Shown here one piece after another: positions 21,812 to 31,728 of a DNA stretch of 64,000 nucleotides. The position numbers were made by a program, and so were the translations under genes. This DNA comes from Rubritalea profundi (GTDB taxonomy: Bacteria > Verrucomicrobiota > Verrucomicrobiia > Verrucomicrobiales > Akkermansiaceae). The stretch is from positions 3,378,077 through 3,442,076 of the forward strand of contig NZ_MQWA01000001.1 of assembly GCF_002954445.1 (NCBI RefSeq), read 5' to 3'. How positions within the stretch are numbered: position 1 is the stretch's first letter; every line of letters starts with the position of its first letter. The notes under the pieces were generated by a model. It did not search any database and was not told the DNA's origin. It saw only the letters and a program-made list of their open reading frames with translations.

Positions 21812-22205
21812 CTTCGTGACAGGTGATGTGTCCGTAACATTCTGTGCCATTACTCATTTTTTTAATGGCGAACTTGGTGTAGACGGTTTTTTCTATTTTT
21901 TAGTCGTAAACGCTAAAGGCGAACATTTCGCAGTTCTTTAGTGCTTTGACGGAGTTGCACATTTCTGGGGGCTTTCGTCCTGTGTATGTGGCTTCTGGAT
22001 CTTGTAGTGCTGTTGTTAAGCAGCGTGTGACAAGATTCCAGTATTGTTCATCGTTATATAGATCAAGTCTCTCAATGTTAGTTGCGATCTGTGATCTGAC
22101 AGTACTTTTGTCAATAAGTACTCGTGGTCGATCTGGCTCATTGAGACAATCGAGAGCTGCGTTGAGCTTTTTTGTAAGCTCTTTGTGGCTGGGGCGCGGT
22201 GGCAT
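21798..22205 (-). pseudogene. Toxin-like protein of the TA/chaperone locus with in-frame TAA
   Basis: ORF 21900..22205; frame continues past TAA (21900-21902) as KIEKTVYTKFAIKKMSNGTECYGHITCHEDEPK* to 21798, overlapping the antitoxin ATG at 21811. Confidence 0.55.
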
Positions 22206-22240
22206 TGTTGGAAGGCGTTTTCATATCCATCTGGCATTCG

Positions 22241-22254
22241 GTATCATATGATAC
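22241..22254. promoter_or_regulatory. 14-bp perfect palindrome upstream of TA-chaperone locus
   Basis: GTATCATATGATAC. Confidence 0.5.
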
Positions 22255-22355
22255 TAAGTTCGCCTAGTGGATTTTTCAAGAAAATGATTAAGAGAGGCTG
22301 TAAACTGATTATTCGAGAGCTAAAATAGTTTTGTGTTTTGTGAACATTCTTCTTC

Positions 22356-24870
22356 CTACGCCACGTCTCCCTTATACAGATGCTCTTGGAAGCCGATGAA
22401 GGTTTGGCGGATGGTGGGGATGGGGCCTAGGGCTTGTTTGGCGTCGGCTATGGCTCCGTAGTTGAGTTTGAGGAGTTCGCCTAGCTTGGCGTCGTCTAGC
22501 TCGGTGACGCCTTGTTTGACGTATTGGGTGAGGACGAAGTTGAGGAAGGCTTGTTGCTTGGGGTCGTAGTCCTTGATCTGGATCATTGCTTGCTCGGCAC
22601 GCTCGAGTCTTGGGACTAGGTCTTTGTGGTAGGCCACGTAGTTGAGGACATCGAAGAGGTCGCTGTCTTGGCCGTGGACTAGCTTTCTGAGTTCTTCTAG
22701 CTGGGATTCCGTGTAGCCCTTTTCGCTGAGTTCATCGAGTAGCTTTTTGCGTGTGCCTGGTGTGCTCCAGAGTTGGCGAAGTTCTTCTTCATTTTTGAAG
22801 AAGTGGGGGATGTCGCCGAAGAGTTGTTGGATGAACTCTCCGGATGAGAGTATTGATCCGTCGGCGCTCCAGAAGGTGGTGTGGATCATCGAGTCGATAG
22901 CGATCTCTTTGCCTTTGGAGAGCTGGATCTTGATCATGCGGCGTGGGCCTTGCTCGCAGGTGCATGGATCGTTTTCGCACTCGGTGCAGGATTCAGCTTC
23001 TGGCTTTTCACAGACACAAGGGCTTTCACCGCAGTTCTTGCATGGTTGTTTCTCTTTCGGCTCAGGCGGTGTTTCTGGCTCCTCAATTTCACCGTCCCAT
23101 GCTGGGTCTTTGAAGTGCTCGTGGGCGTCGACGTAGTCGAACACGGTGAAGTGGTCTTTGCCTTCGAAGAGGCGGGTTCCACGTCCGACGATCTGCTTGA
23201 ACTCGACCATCGATTTGACGGGGCGGAGCAACACGATGTTGCGGATCTCTGGTGCGTCGACGCCGGTGCTGAGTTTCTGGGAAGTGGTGAGCACGGTTGG
23301 CAGGCTTTTCTCGTTGTCTTGGAAGTCTCGGAGGTGGCCTTCGCCGATGTCGCCATCTTCTGCGGTCACTCGGTGGCAGTAGTTAGGGCTTTTGCTATCG
23401 CAGTGTTGGTTGATTAGATCCCGCACCATTGCTGCGTGGCGCTGGGTGGCACAGAAGACGAGGCTCTTGTGGTTCTGATCTATCTCATTCAGGAAGAGTT
23501 TCACCCGATAGGCTTCACGTGCTGTGATTTCGATATTTCGGTTAAAGTCACCTTCGGTGTATTCTTTGCCGGCATCGACCTCACCATCCTGAACCACGTC
23601 GTCGTTGGTGTAGGTGTAGTCATCGATGGTGGTGGAGATTTGCTTTACCTTGAAGGGGGTGAGGAAGCCATCGTTGATGCCGTCCTTGAGCTTGTAAGTG
23701 TAGATTGGGTCTCCGAAGTAGTTGTAGGTGTCGGCATTGACATCGCGTCTTGGCGTGGCGGTGAGACCTAGTTGCACAGCAGGTGAGAAGTGCTCCATGA
23801 TTGCACGCCAGGTGCTCGCCTCGTTGGCACCACCTCGGTGGCACTCGTCAATGATGATGAAGTCAAAGAAGTCTGGGGCGTATTGGCCAAAGTAGGATTC
23901 TACTGAAGCCGCCGAGTCAGACGCTTTTTTTGCTCCATATTCCATTTCACCCTCAGCCGCACGGAGGCAGGCTGTGGAGTCCGTGCTGTCTGACTCTTCC
24001 ATCGCTTGTTCCTCGTCGTTCTCTGAGGCATCGTTAGCCATGAACGACTGGAAGATGGTGAAGAAGATACTGCCGTTGGTAGGCACCTTGCCGGTCTTCT
24101 TTATTTGCTTGGGAGTGATCCGTACTAGGGCATCGTCATCGAAGTCGCCAAAGGCATTGAATGCTTGGTCAGCGAGTAAGTTGCGGTCGGCTAGGAAAAG
24201 GATTCTTGGGCTGCGGATGCCATCGCGTTTGAGATTCCACTTGGCGTGAAAGAGTTTCCAGCAGATATGAAAGGCAGTTGCTGTCTTGCCTGTGCCTGTC
24301 GCCATGGTGAGCAAGATCCTATCCTTCTTCGCCGCAATCGCATCGAGCGTCTTCTCGACCGCCACGTGTTGGTAGTAGCGGGGGAGATACTTGCCTTTGA
24401 AGAGGGTGAAGGGGATGGACTCGAACTTCGACTTCCACTCGGTGATTTCCTTTTTGTAGGATTCCTGTGGAGTCGGGAAGGTCATCTCCCAGAGTTCTTC
24501 AGGAGTGGGGAATCGCTCAACGCCGCCTTCCGATCCCTCGTCCATGTCGATCCCATAGATCTTTAGGCCATTGGTGGAGTAGGTGTAGCGGATGTTGAAC
24601 CGCCCAGCGTAGTCCTTCGCTTGGCCTACTCCCTCGGTGTAGTTGAGGTCTCTGGCTTTCGCCTCGATCACTGCCAGTCGCTTGTTGCGGTATTGCAGAA
24701 TGTAGTCCGCCTTCAGCGCCAACCTTGCGTCGTCCTTGGCCGATGATGCGTCCATCGGTGATCTTATTTGCCGATTGCTCGACGAGGATACGGCTGCCCT
24801 CAACGACACCCCAACCAGCCTCTCTGAGAGCGGGGTCAATGTGGTCTAAGCGTGTTTGGGCTTCGTTCAT
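22356..24870 (-). pseudogene. hsdR: Type I restriction endonuclease subunit R, frameshifted near N-terminus
   Basis: N-terminus MNEAQTRLDHIDPALREAGWGVVEGSRILVEQ...GQGRRK (ORF 24517..24870) then LALKADYILQYRNKRLAVIEAKA (ORF 22356..24839); helicase motifs TMATGTGKTATA, DECHRGGA. Confidence 0.85.
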
Positions 24871-24872
24871 GG

Positions 24873-25952
24873 TTAGGTAGGCGTGCTAAGTGAGGTGAGT
24901 AGAGTAAACAGCGGAGTATTTACATAGAAATTTGAGCGACCCATTTTCTTTTTATCGAGAAATCCATCTTTGGCTAATCGGTCTAGGTATTTGGTCGCAG
25001 TGGGTCTGGAGACACCGAGTTCATCCACGATGAATTCAATTTTTGTGTAAGGGTAGCGGAACAAGTTATTAAGCAGGTCTTGGCTGTAGAATTTGTAATT
25101 CTTACGGATTCTGTGTTTGTAGTCCCGCATCAGTGCTGTGAGTTGGCCAATCAGCTGAATCTCATGCTTTGCTGTTTCTGTAATCCCTTTGAGAATATAG
25201 ACACACCATTCATCCCAGCGGTTCTCGTCACGCGCTTTTTGTAAAAGTTCGTAGTAGCTTGCCTTACTGTGATTAATGTAGCGGCTTAGATAGAGGATCG
25301 GCAGGTCTAGCAGTCCCTCACGCACCAGCACTAGAATGTTGAGGATACGACCAGTGCGGCCGTTGCCATCGTAGAATGGGTGGATGCTTTCGAATTGGTG
25401 ATGAATGATTGCCATCCTCAGTAGGGGATCTAGCTCGTCTTGCTCATCATGAATGTAATCCACCAGATTAGTCATCAGCTGCTCTACCTCCAGCTTACTT
25501 TGTGGTGGCTGGTAAATGGTTTCCCCTGTCCGATCATTCTTTAGCATCGTGCCGGGGAGCGCTCTCAAGCCAGCCTCGTTCTGCTCGATCTCTGCCTGAA
25601 TCGCTAAAATCGTATCCAGTCTGATCAGCCCAGTGTCACGCACTTCTTTGAATCCATGCTGAAGCGCCTGCACATAGTGCTGCACCTCCTTAGCCGCCAG
25701 ATTCAGTCCTTCTACGTCACTACCTTGAGTGGCATACAGGTCATCATGAGTGGTGATGATGTTTTCTATCTCGGAGCTGTCCTTGGCTTCTTGTAGAGAA
25801 AGAGTCTGAGTCAACAAACTAGGATTAGGCAAAGAGAGACACACGCCCTTGAGCTCTGCCAGATAGCGATGAGCCATGTTCAGTGCCCGCCACACCTCCC
25901 GAGTCTCAAGTCCTGAGTCCGGTGGAAGTGGTAATGGGCTTAATGTTGACAT
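24873..25952 (-). CDS. Fic/DOC-family protein with C-terminal winged helix
   Basis: HPFYDGNGRTGRILN motif; inhibitory-helix-like SSEIENI; C-terminal SRPTATKYLDRLAKDGFL; start at 25952 or 25973. Confidence 0.9.
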   Translation of the reverse strand: MSTLSPLPLPPDSGLETREVWRALNMAHRYLAELKGVCLSLPNPSLLTQTLSLQEAKDSSEIENIITTHDDLYATQGSDVEGLNLAAKEVQHYVQALQHGFKEVRDTGLIRLDTILAIQAEIEQNEAGLRALPGTMLKNDRTGETIYQPPQSKLEVEQLMTNLVDYIHDEQDELDPLLRMAIIHHQFESIHPFYDGNGRTGRILNILVLVREGLLDLPILYLSRYINHSKASYYELLQKARDENRWDEWCVYILKGITETAKHEIQLIGQLTALMRDYKHRIRKNYKFYSQDLLNNLFRYPYTKIEFIVDELGVSRPTATKYLDRLAKDGFLDKKKMGRSNFYVNTPLFTLLTSLSTPT

Positions 25953-25995
25953 GATAGGTAAAGAAAAGGGCACTTTTTATTACATGTTAGTGCCG

Positions 25996-26028
25996 ACATG
26001 TAAAGGAAACTCGATTTCCTTTACATGT
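25996..26028. promoter_or_regulatory. Perfect 14-bp-arm inverted repeat upstream of fic
   Basis: ACATGTAAAGGAAA-ctcga-TTTCCTTTACATGT. Confidence 0.6.
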
Positions 26029-26424
26029 TTAGAATGCTCATCAGAAATCGATCAAGAAAGTGTCGGAGCTTTAATAGCCTATTCTATAAGCAAAGGGTGA
26101 ATGTTAGAGTCTCGAATGGGGGGCTTGGATCAAAACCCGATCAAGAAACTAGTGTGAGTGTTGTCTAGGTGGGGAAACTTGAATTGAGTGCGTAAACTAG
26201 GCTATTGACGCGCAGTTATCATGCTATATGGAAAGTACAGGTTGCTGAATGGGGAACGGTGCTCATTGTGAATGCTCTCTCTGTCGGTGAACTGAAAAAT
26301 TATAAAGGCGTCCAAGCTAATGTCGGAACGGTGTTCTCTAAGTTCGCTCTCTGACTAGGTGTTTCGGGCGCCTTTTTTCCGTAGGTGAGCCAGTCGTAAA
26401 TGTTCATTACAGTTCTGAAGCTAC

Positions 26425-28125
26425 CTACACTTTGAACAACTTCTCGCTTTGGGAGAGCTCGATCACCGTGTATTTTTTCAGGTCAATAACTGCTGGTATT
26501 TTATCTTTCAAAATGGGTGCTATGTATTGGCAGTTGATGCTAGGGACTAGTTTTTCCAGTATTGTGACAATTTGACGATCATCGACATTCTCAATTTGAT
26601 CGTGCATGATGAAGTTGAGGTGGGGGATGTCTAATTTTTCTGCAAACTCGATATACGCGAGATCAAAGGCGGTGATATGGCCTTTCTTTTCACCTGTTCC
26701 AGGATTGGAACTGACTCCAAGCATTTCAAATTGTAGCGTCTTTAGATCTTTGCCATTCTTGTCCTTTTCTGAGCGAATGAGCATGTATTGCTGGCCGTAG
26801 AGAGCTTGGGCAATGCGTTTGAGGCTAGTGTTGAAAACTTCTAGATTAGCTGCGATCTGTGAGTTCAGTAACTTCGCTTGATCACTAAATGTCTCTAGTG
26901 CTTGATTGAGCTTTTCTAGGTCGCCTAAACATGTTCGCCAAATTCGATTTTGCTCACTCAACTTCGCGTGGCGTTCAATCAACCGATTAAGGTCAGTGTT
27001 GATTTTTTCAAGGGCAACGAGAGTTTTGTCTTTGTGCAAAAGTTCCTTATATTGCTCCGCTTGCAGTTCTAGTTCGTGCAGCTTGATTCTGATGGCGCGA
27101 TCTTCTTCAGTTAGACTTGGAAGTTCCTTGGTGATGAACTCTAGCTTGTTCTCGATCATCTGATTGTGGAAATGCACACTTTCTTCAAATGTTTTCTGAA
27201 GGTCCGGGATTAGAAGTTTTGCCTCCGCATAGAGTGCTTGAATCTCATCTACAGCCACCTGGGATTTATCTTTCTCTAGGCTATTTCGGCTTTCTTCTAT
27301 GAGGTCTTTACGCAGGGTGATGGTGCTTAGCGTCGTAGCACAGCGGCCCATTTCAGTCTTCACCAAGTCAAATTCATCTAGCTGCTGTTGGTAGTTTGAG
27401 TCGAGATCCAGGCTGTCCTTCTTCGCTCCTAGCTCCTCCATTGTTGATTCGAGTGTGGGGAGTAGCTGAAACTCGCTCAGATTGAATTGTTTGGAGAGCT
27501 GTGACTTGTAAGTTTCCTGTTTTTTGTGTTCGTCCTTAGCTCTTGAATAGGCGTCACCATTGGCACTATGCACACCAAATTGGAATTGATAGAGCGTTTC
27601 GTATTGAATATCTGTATCGAAAGGGCTGAGTACCTTAAGGATGTGGTTTAACTTACTCTTTTCATCCCGAATGTTTTTGGCGATGAGGTGCCTAAGCGTA
27701 GGTTTGATCTCTGTATGCCTAAATACTAATTCTGCTAGTCTGGGGGCAAATTTCTTGTCTGTGAATGTTTCCCCATTGATCTTTTGAATCTTCTCAGGAC
27801 GCTTCAGGAAATTGCGCTCGATAGTGACTTTAGGCGCTGCTTCAGAGTCGAGGTTTTTAGCCAAGACGAGGGTGATCAAAACTTGCTGTTCAATGAGAAA
27901 GTCTTTAATTTCTGACTCTGTTTTGAATTCTGGATCAGTGTAGAGGTTCTTTCCACTACTGCCGAAGCAATAGTCGACCAATCGTAGAATGGTGGTCTTG
28001 CCGACATTATTACCTGACTCGTTTTCCCCTACAGAGTTGTCGACGATGAGGTTGACGCCTTTGTGGAAATCTATGTGGCGGATTTCTCCTTCGATTCCTG
28101 AAATGTTGAGACTCTTTAGAAACAT
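26425..28125 (-). CDS. ABC-3C system ATPase (DUF2326-like, SMC/Rad50-related)
   Basis: Walker A GENESGNNVGKTTILRLVDYCFG; central coiled coil; C-terminal IEFAEKLDIPHLNFIMHDQIENVDDRQI. Confidence 0.8.
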   Translation of the reverse strand: MFLKSLNISGIEGEIRHIDFHKGVNLIVDNSVGENESGNNVGKTTILRLVDYCFGSSGKNLYTDPEFKTESEIKDFLIEQQVLITLVLAKNLDSEAAPKVTIERNFLKRPEKIQKINGETFTDKKFAPRLAELVFRHTEIKPTLRHLIAKNIRDEKSKLNHILKVLSPFDTDIQYETLYQFQFGVHSANGDAYSRAKDEHKKQETYKSQLSKQFNLSEFQLLPTLESTMEELGAKKDSLDLDSNYQQQLDEFDLVKTEMGRCATTLSTITLRKDLIEESRNSLEKDKSQVAVDEIQALYAEAKLLIPDLQKTFEESVHFHNQMIENKLEFITKELPSLTEEDRAIRIKLHELELQAEQYKELLHKDKTLVALEKINTDLNRLIERHAKLSEQNRIWRTCLGDLEKLNQALETFSDQAKLLNSQIAANLEVFNTSLKRIAQALYGQQYMLIRSEKDKNGKDLKTLQFEMLGVSSNPGTGEKKGHITAFDLAYIEFAEKLDIPHLNFIMHDQIENVDDRQIVTILEKLVPSINCQYIAPILKDKIPAVIDLKKYTVIELSQSEKLFKV

Positions 28126-28346
28126 TGTGTGAGGTGCTTGCCTTTAAGTTTGATTGCCCCGATCAGATAGAGCCAGTTCATTGCCATAGAGAAGGCGTGG
28201 TAGCTGACTTTCTCATTCTTGTTGATTTGCTCAAACACGTCTAGCAACTGAATCTTTTTGCTAGAATTTTCTTTGAGTGCGCTGAGGATCAATGATCCAA
28301 GATAGTAAGCCTGCTTTTCAGGTTTGATGTCTTGATTGACGATCAT
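28116..28346 (-). CDS. ABC-3C system middle component (MC6-like)
   Basis: 76 aa MIVNQDIKPEKQAYYLGSLILSAL...SMAMNWLYLIGAIKLKGKHL; overlaps both neighbours. Confidence 0.75.
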   Translation of the reverse strand: MIVNQDIKPEKQAYYLGSLILSALKENSSKKIQLLDVFEQINKNEKVSYHAFSMAMNWLYLIGAIKLKGKHLTQCF

Positions 28347-29119
28347 ACCTTTGGTTCCTCCAGTATTTTACAGCGCATGAATGCATCAACCATTATGATG
28401 TTTACGCACCATTCTAGTGGTTCGCTATACTCGTGCTTACTTTCATTGTTTAACTTTTCTATCAGTTTCGATTCCACATTATCCCAGAGGTCGTCTGAGG
28501 AGATAGAGGGGCGTTGGCAGGAAAGATAGATGTCATTGATAGCCTCTAAAAGAGAGGCTTTCTGAGCTGGCTCCAGCTCATTATAGAGGCATTCGACACT
28601 GTGGTAATAGACTGAATATTTATGAATGATCCCATAATGGCGGCTACTCAGAGCGTTAAAGTCAATCTTCGCGTCTATTTTGAACGGATGAGACACATTC
28701 GCTGGTTTTGGTTCAGCCTGCAGAGAGCTGAGGCTGTGAACGATTTTGGAAAGTAGACTAGGTGTCTTAATGGAAAATAGCGTTGCACGTGAAGCCTCAA
28801 ACCAATCTCGGCGTGCTTGCTTCATTTGTTTAAGCTGGTGCGTGTTGTAGTATGGCTGACCAGCTGTGTCTACTTGGTCAATGATACCGTGGTGCGTTTT
28901 ACACAGTAGCATGAGATTAGGGAACGCATTACGTTCTTCGTCAGAGCTATCTGGGTTATAGCGAGGTCCACCTGGGCTTAGTGCTTCAATATGACAAATG
29001 TCGGCATTGTTTCCCTCCTCAGGGAACAACCTTAACGGGCACTCAGGATAGGCGCAGCAATCACCAGACTGCACGTGTAGCCTCTGTTTCGTTAATGCGC
29101 TGTAGTTTCTCTGTGCCAT
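28343..29119 (-). CDS. ABC-3C effector: HNH endonuclease domain plus C-terminal ABC-3C domain
   Basis: CCAYPECPLRLF...DICHIEALSPGGPRYNP...NLMLLCKTHHGIID HNH pattern; helical C-terminus; 4-bp overlap with middle component. Confidence 0.75.
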   Translation of the reverse strand: MAQRNYSALTKQRLHVQSGDCCAYPECPLRLFPEEGNNADICHIEALSPGGPRYNPDSSDEERNAFPNLMLLCKTHHGIIDQVDTAGQPYYNTHQLKQMKQARRDWFEASRATLFSIKTPSLLSKIVHSLSSLQAEPKPANVSHPFKIDAKIDFNALSSRHYGIIHKYSVYYHSVECLYNELEPAQKASLLEAINDIYLSCQRPSISSDDLWDNVESKLIEKLNNESKHEYSEPLEWCVNIIMVDAFMRCKILEEPKV

Positions 29120-29183
29120 ATTGGACGTAAATCGCTTGTGTTATTTAACTAACCTTTAGTAATTCTATCAAGGTGAAAAAATA

Positions 29184-30260
29184 TTAGGTTAATTCGCCTG
29201 CGAAGGCTTTTTGCAGGATGGATTTTTTGAGTTCGTCGAGGGAGACGAGTTTGGTTTGGTAGAGGGACTGGAGCTGGCTGGTTGATTGGGATAAAGAGTC
29301 GAGTTGTTTGACTATGTTTTTTTGTTCATGTAGGGGCGGGAGAGGTATTTTGAAGTCTCGGAGCATACCAATTTTCAAGAATTTCGTATTAGCTCCGACA
29401 GAGCTCCGTTTAAGTTCTATCAATCCTTTTGTTAATTGGTGGTAAAGGTATCGATAGTCTAGCTTGGACTCATCTGGAATTGAAATCACATAAGTCCGCT
29501 GATAAGCATTAAATTTTCCTTTGTAATGCTTAACGTTGAAGTCGCCCGATGCGTTGTTCCCTGCTAATAAAATTGCTTCGCAATCGAAGGCATAATGATC
29601 AATCTGGAAAACTTCTCTTGAGCATGTGAAAAATGGGAACTCGCCACTTTCTACCGCAGCATTTGAATTCAGTTTTCCAGTTTTTATATCTACCAGATCA
29701 CCCATTGAATTTTCAGTATAATCGAAACTTTGGAGTTTGGATTGGAAGAGTTCTTTGGCGTTGGCGATGTTTTGTTGGATGTTGGCCTTGGCTTGGTCGA
29801 TGGCGGAAAATGCTTTGTCCAAGACCTCCACAATAGCCTCCTGCTCGGCTAAGGGCGGGATGGATGCACCGTATTTTTTTATCATCGGAACGGTTAGTTG
29901 AGGAATTGAGCTACCACTGTTCACAAACTCCATACCCTCTACGACATATTTAAGGTAATTGATACTAACTGACTCTAAATTGGGAGTTAGCACAATTAAC
30001 CTTACAACTGGAAAAAAAGGTTCAGATCGTATTTCTGAATAACCTATCGTGCCCCGAGCTGAGACTGTTATACTAGGCTCAGTAACTTTTACTAAATCTG
30101 TGTAGCCATATAGCCCTTTGTTTTTTTCACCATTCGCAAAAATAGGAATAGAATATTTATCAGTTCGAGTTTTAGAAAGATTGTTTTTTGGCACATCCCC
30201 CCCCGCAAAGATCTTATCACAAAGTCCTTCTAACGTATTATCTACCCAACCTTTCTTCAT
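29184..30260 (-). CDS. hsdS: Type I restriction specificity subunit S
   Basis: Two target-recognition-like halves; IPPLAEQEAIVEVLDKAFSAIDQAKANIQ and IPLPPLHEQKNIVKQLDSL. Confidence 0.9.
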   Translation of the reverse strand: MKKGWVDNTLEGLCDKIFAGGDVPKNNLSKTRTDKYSIPIFANGEKNKGLYGYTDLVKVTEPSITVSARGTIGYSEIRSEPFFPVVRLIVLTPNLESVSINYLKYVVEGMEFVNSGSSIPQLTVPMIKKYGASIPPLAEQEAIVEVLDKAFSAIDQAKANIQQNIANAKELFQSKLQSFDYTENSMGDLVDIKTGKLNSNAAVESGEFPFFTCSREVFQIDHYAFDCEAILLAGNNASGDFNVKHYKGKFNAYQRTYVISIPDESKLDYRYLYHQLTKGLIELKRSSVGANTKFLKIGMLRDFKIPLPPLHEQKNIVKQLDSLSQSTSQLQSLYQTKLVSLDELKKSILQKAFAGELT

Positions 30261-31710
30261 ACCAACTCCTTGATTGATTTTAAAAGATCCGCAGTCTCAG
30301 CATCGAGAGTTTCCATCTGAGCAAGGATCTCCTCAGGGCTTCGCAAGGGAGCTTCTTCTGGGGTGTTGGGGTTTTTGACCGAGAGGTCGTAGGTCTTGTC
30401 GTCGATGTCAGCCACGTCGAGGCTCCAGCTCTTTTCGCTTTCGGGCTTGGTCTTTTGGAGTTCGATGAACTCGACCATGTCCTTGTCGTTGAGCGGATTG
30501 GTTTTGCCCATGTTGCGACCGGGATCGAGTTGGTAGAACCATACCTTCTTAGTTGGCTCACCTTTCTGGAAGAAGAGGGTGACGGTTTTGACTCCCGCAC
30601 CCGTGAAGGTGCCGCCTGGCATGTCGAGGACTGTGTGGAGATTGCAGCTTTCTAGCAAGAGCTTACGCAGTGCGACCGAGGCATTGTCGGTATTACTCAG
30701 CACGGTGTTCTTGATGACGATGGCAGCACGTCCGCCGGCCTTGAGCGACTTGATGAAGTGCTGCATGAAGAGGAAGGCAGTCTCGCCAGTCTTGATGCGA
30801 AGTTCTGCTGCACCTCTGGGCGTTCCTTGCCGCCGAAGGGTGGGTTGGCGAGGATCACATTGTAACGGTCCTTTTCCTGAATGTCGCGGATGCTCTCGCC
30901 AAGGGTGTTGGTGTGGATGATGTTGGGGGCCTCGATGCCGTGCAGGATCATGTTCATGACACCTATCACGTAGGCGAGGTTCTTCTTTTCCTTACCGTAA
31001 AAGGTCTTCTGCTGGAGCGTCTGTAAGTTGTCGGTGGATTTCTCCATGCGCTGTAGCATGTAGTCGTAGGTCTCACAGAGGAAACCACAGGAACCGGCGG
31101 CACCATCGTAGACAGTCTCACCCATCTGAGGGTCAGTGACGGCGATCATGGCACGAATCAAGGGACGTGGGGTGTAGTATTGGCCACCATTGCGGCCAGC
31201 ATTGCCCATGTTCTTGATCTTTGTCTCGTAGAGGTGACTCAGCTCGTGCTTGTCCTTGCTAGAGCGGAAGGGTAGCGTGTCGGCATACTCGAGGATCTCG
31301 CGGAGGTTGTAGCCACTCTTGATCTTGTTATCTAGCTCGGAGAAGATCTCACCGATCTTGTATTCTAGCGTCTGCGCGTCATCGGTCTTGGCCTTGAAGC
31401 CAGCGAGGTAGGGGAAGAGCTGCCTATCGACGAACTCGACTAGATCCGCACCGGTCATCGCGACGTGGTGGTCGATCTTGCCATCGGTGCCTTTCGGCAT
31501 TGCCCAGTTAGGCCAACGGAACTTTTCTTCCACGATGAAGCTGTATTCTTTGCCTTCTAGCTCGGCTTCATCCGCCTTGTCTTGCTCTAGCTCATCGAGG
31601 TAGCGCAGGAACATGACCCAAGAGGTCTGACCGATGTAGTCGAGCTCGCTGTCGGCCCCTGCATCCTTGAAGAGGATGTCGTCGATGTTTTTGAAAGTTT
31701 GTTCGAACAT
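30257..31710 (-). pseudogene. hsdM: Type I restriction methyltransferase subunit M, frameshifted
   Basis: ORF 30697..31710 carries NPPFGG then goes out of frame at about 30797-30801; IKTGETAFLFMQHFIKSLKAGGRAAIVIKNTVL continues in another frame (30257..30766). Confidence 0.9.
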
Positions 31711-31728
31711 GGTGGAAAATTTGTGGTG

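Noticed and set aside
22747-24566. Plus-strand ORFs across hsdR
   Set aside because: Antisense to a recognisable helicase/nuclease; no independent protein signatures.
26290-26385. Possible small RNA/terminator between fic and ABC-3C ATPase
   Set aside because: Weak AAAGGCG/CGCCTTT pairing with a long loop; cannot be supported without expression data.
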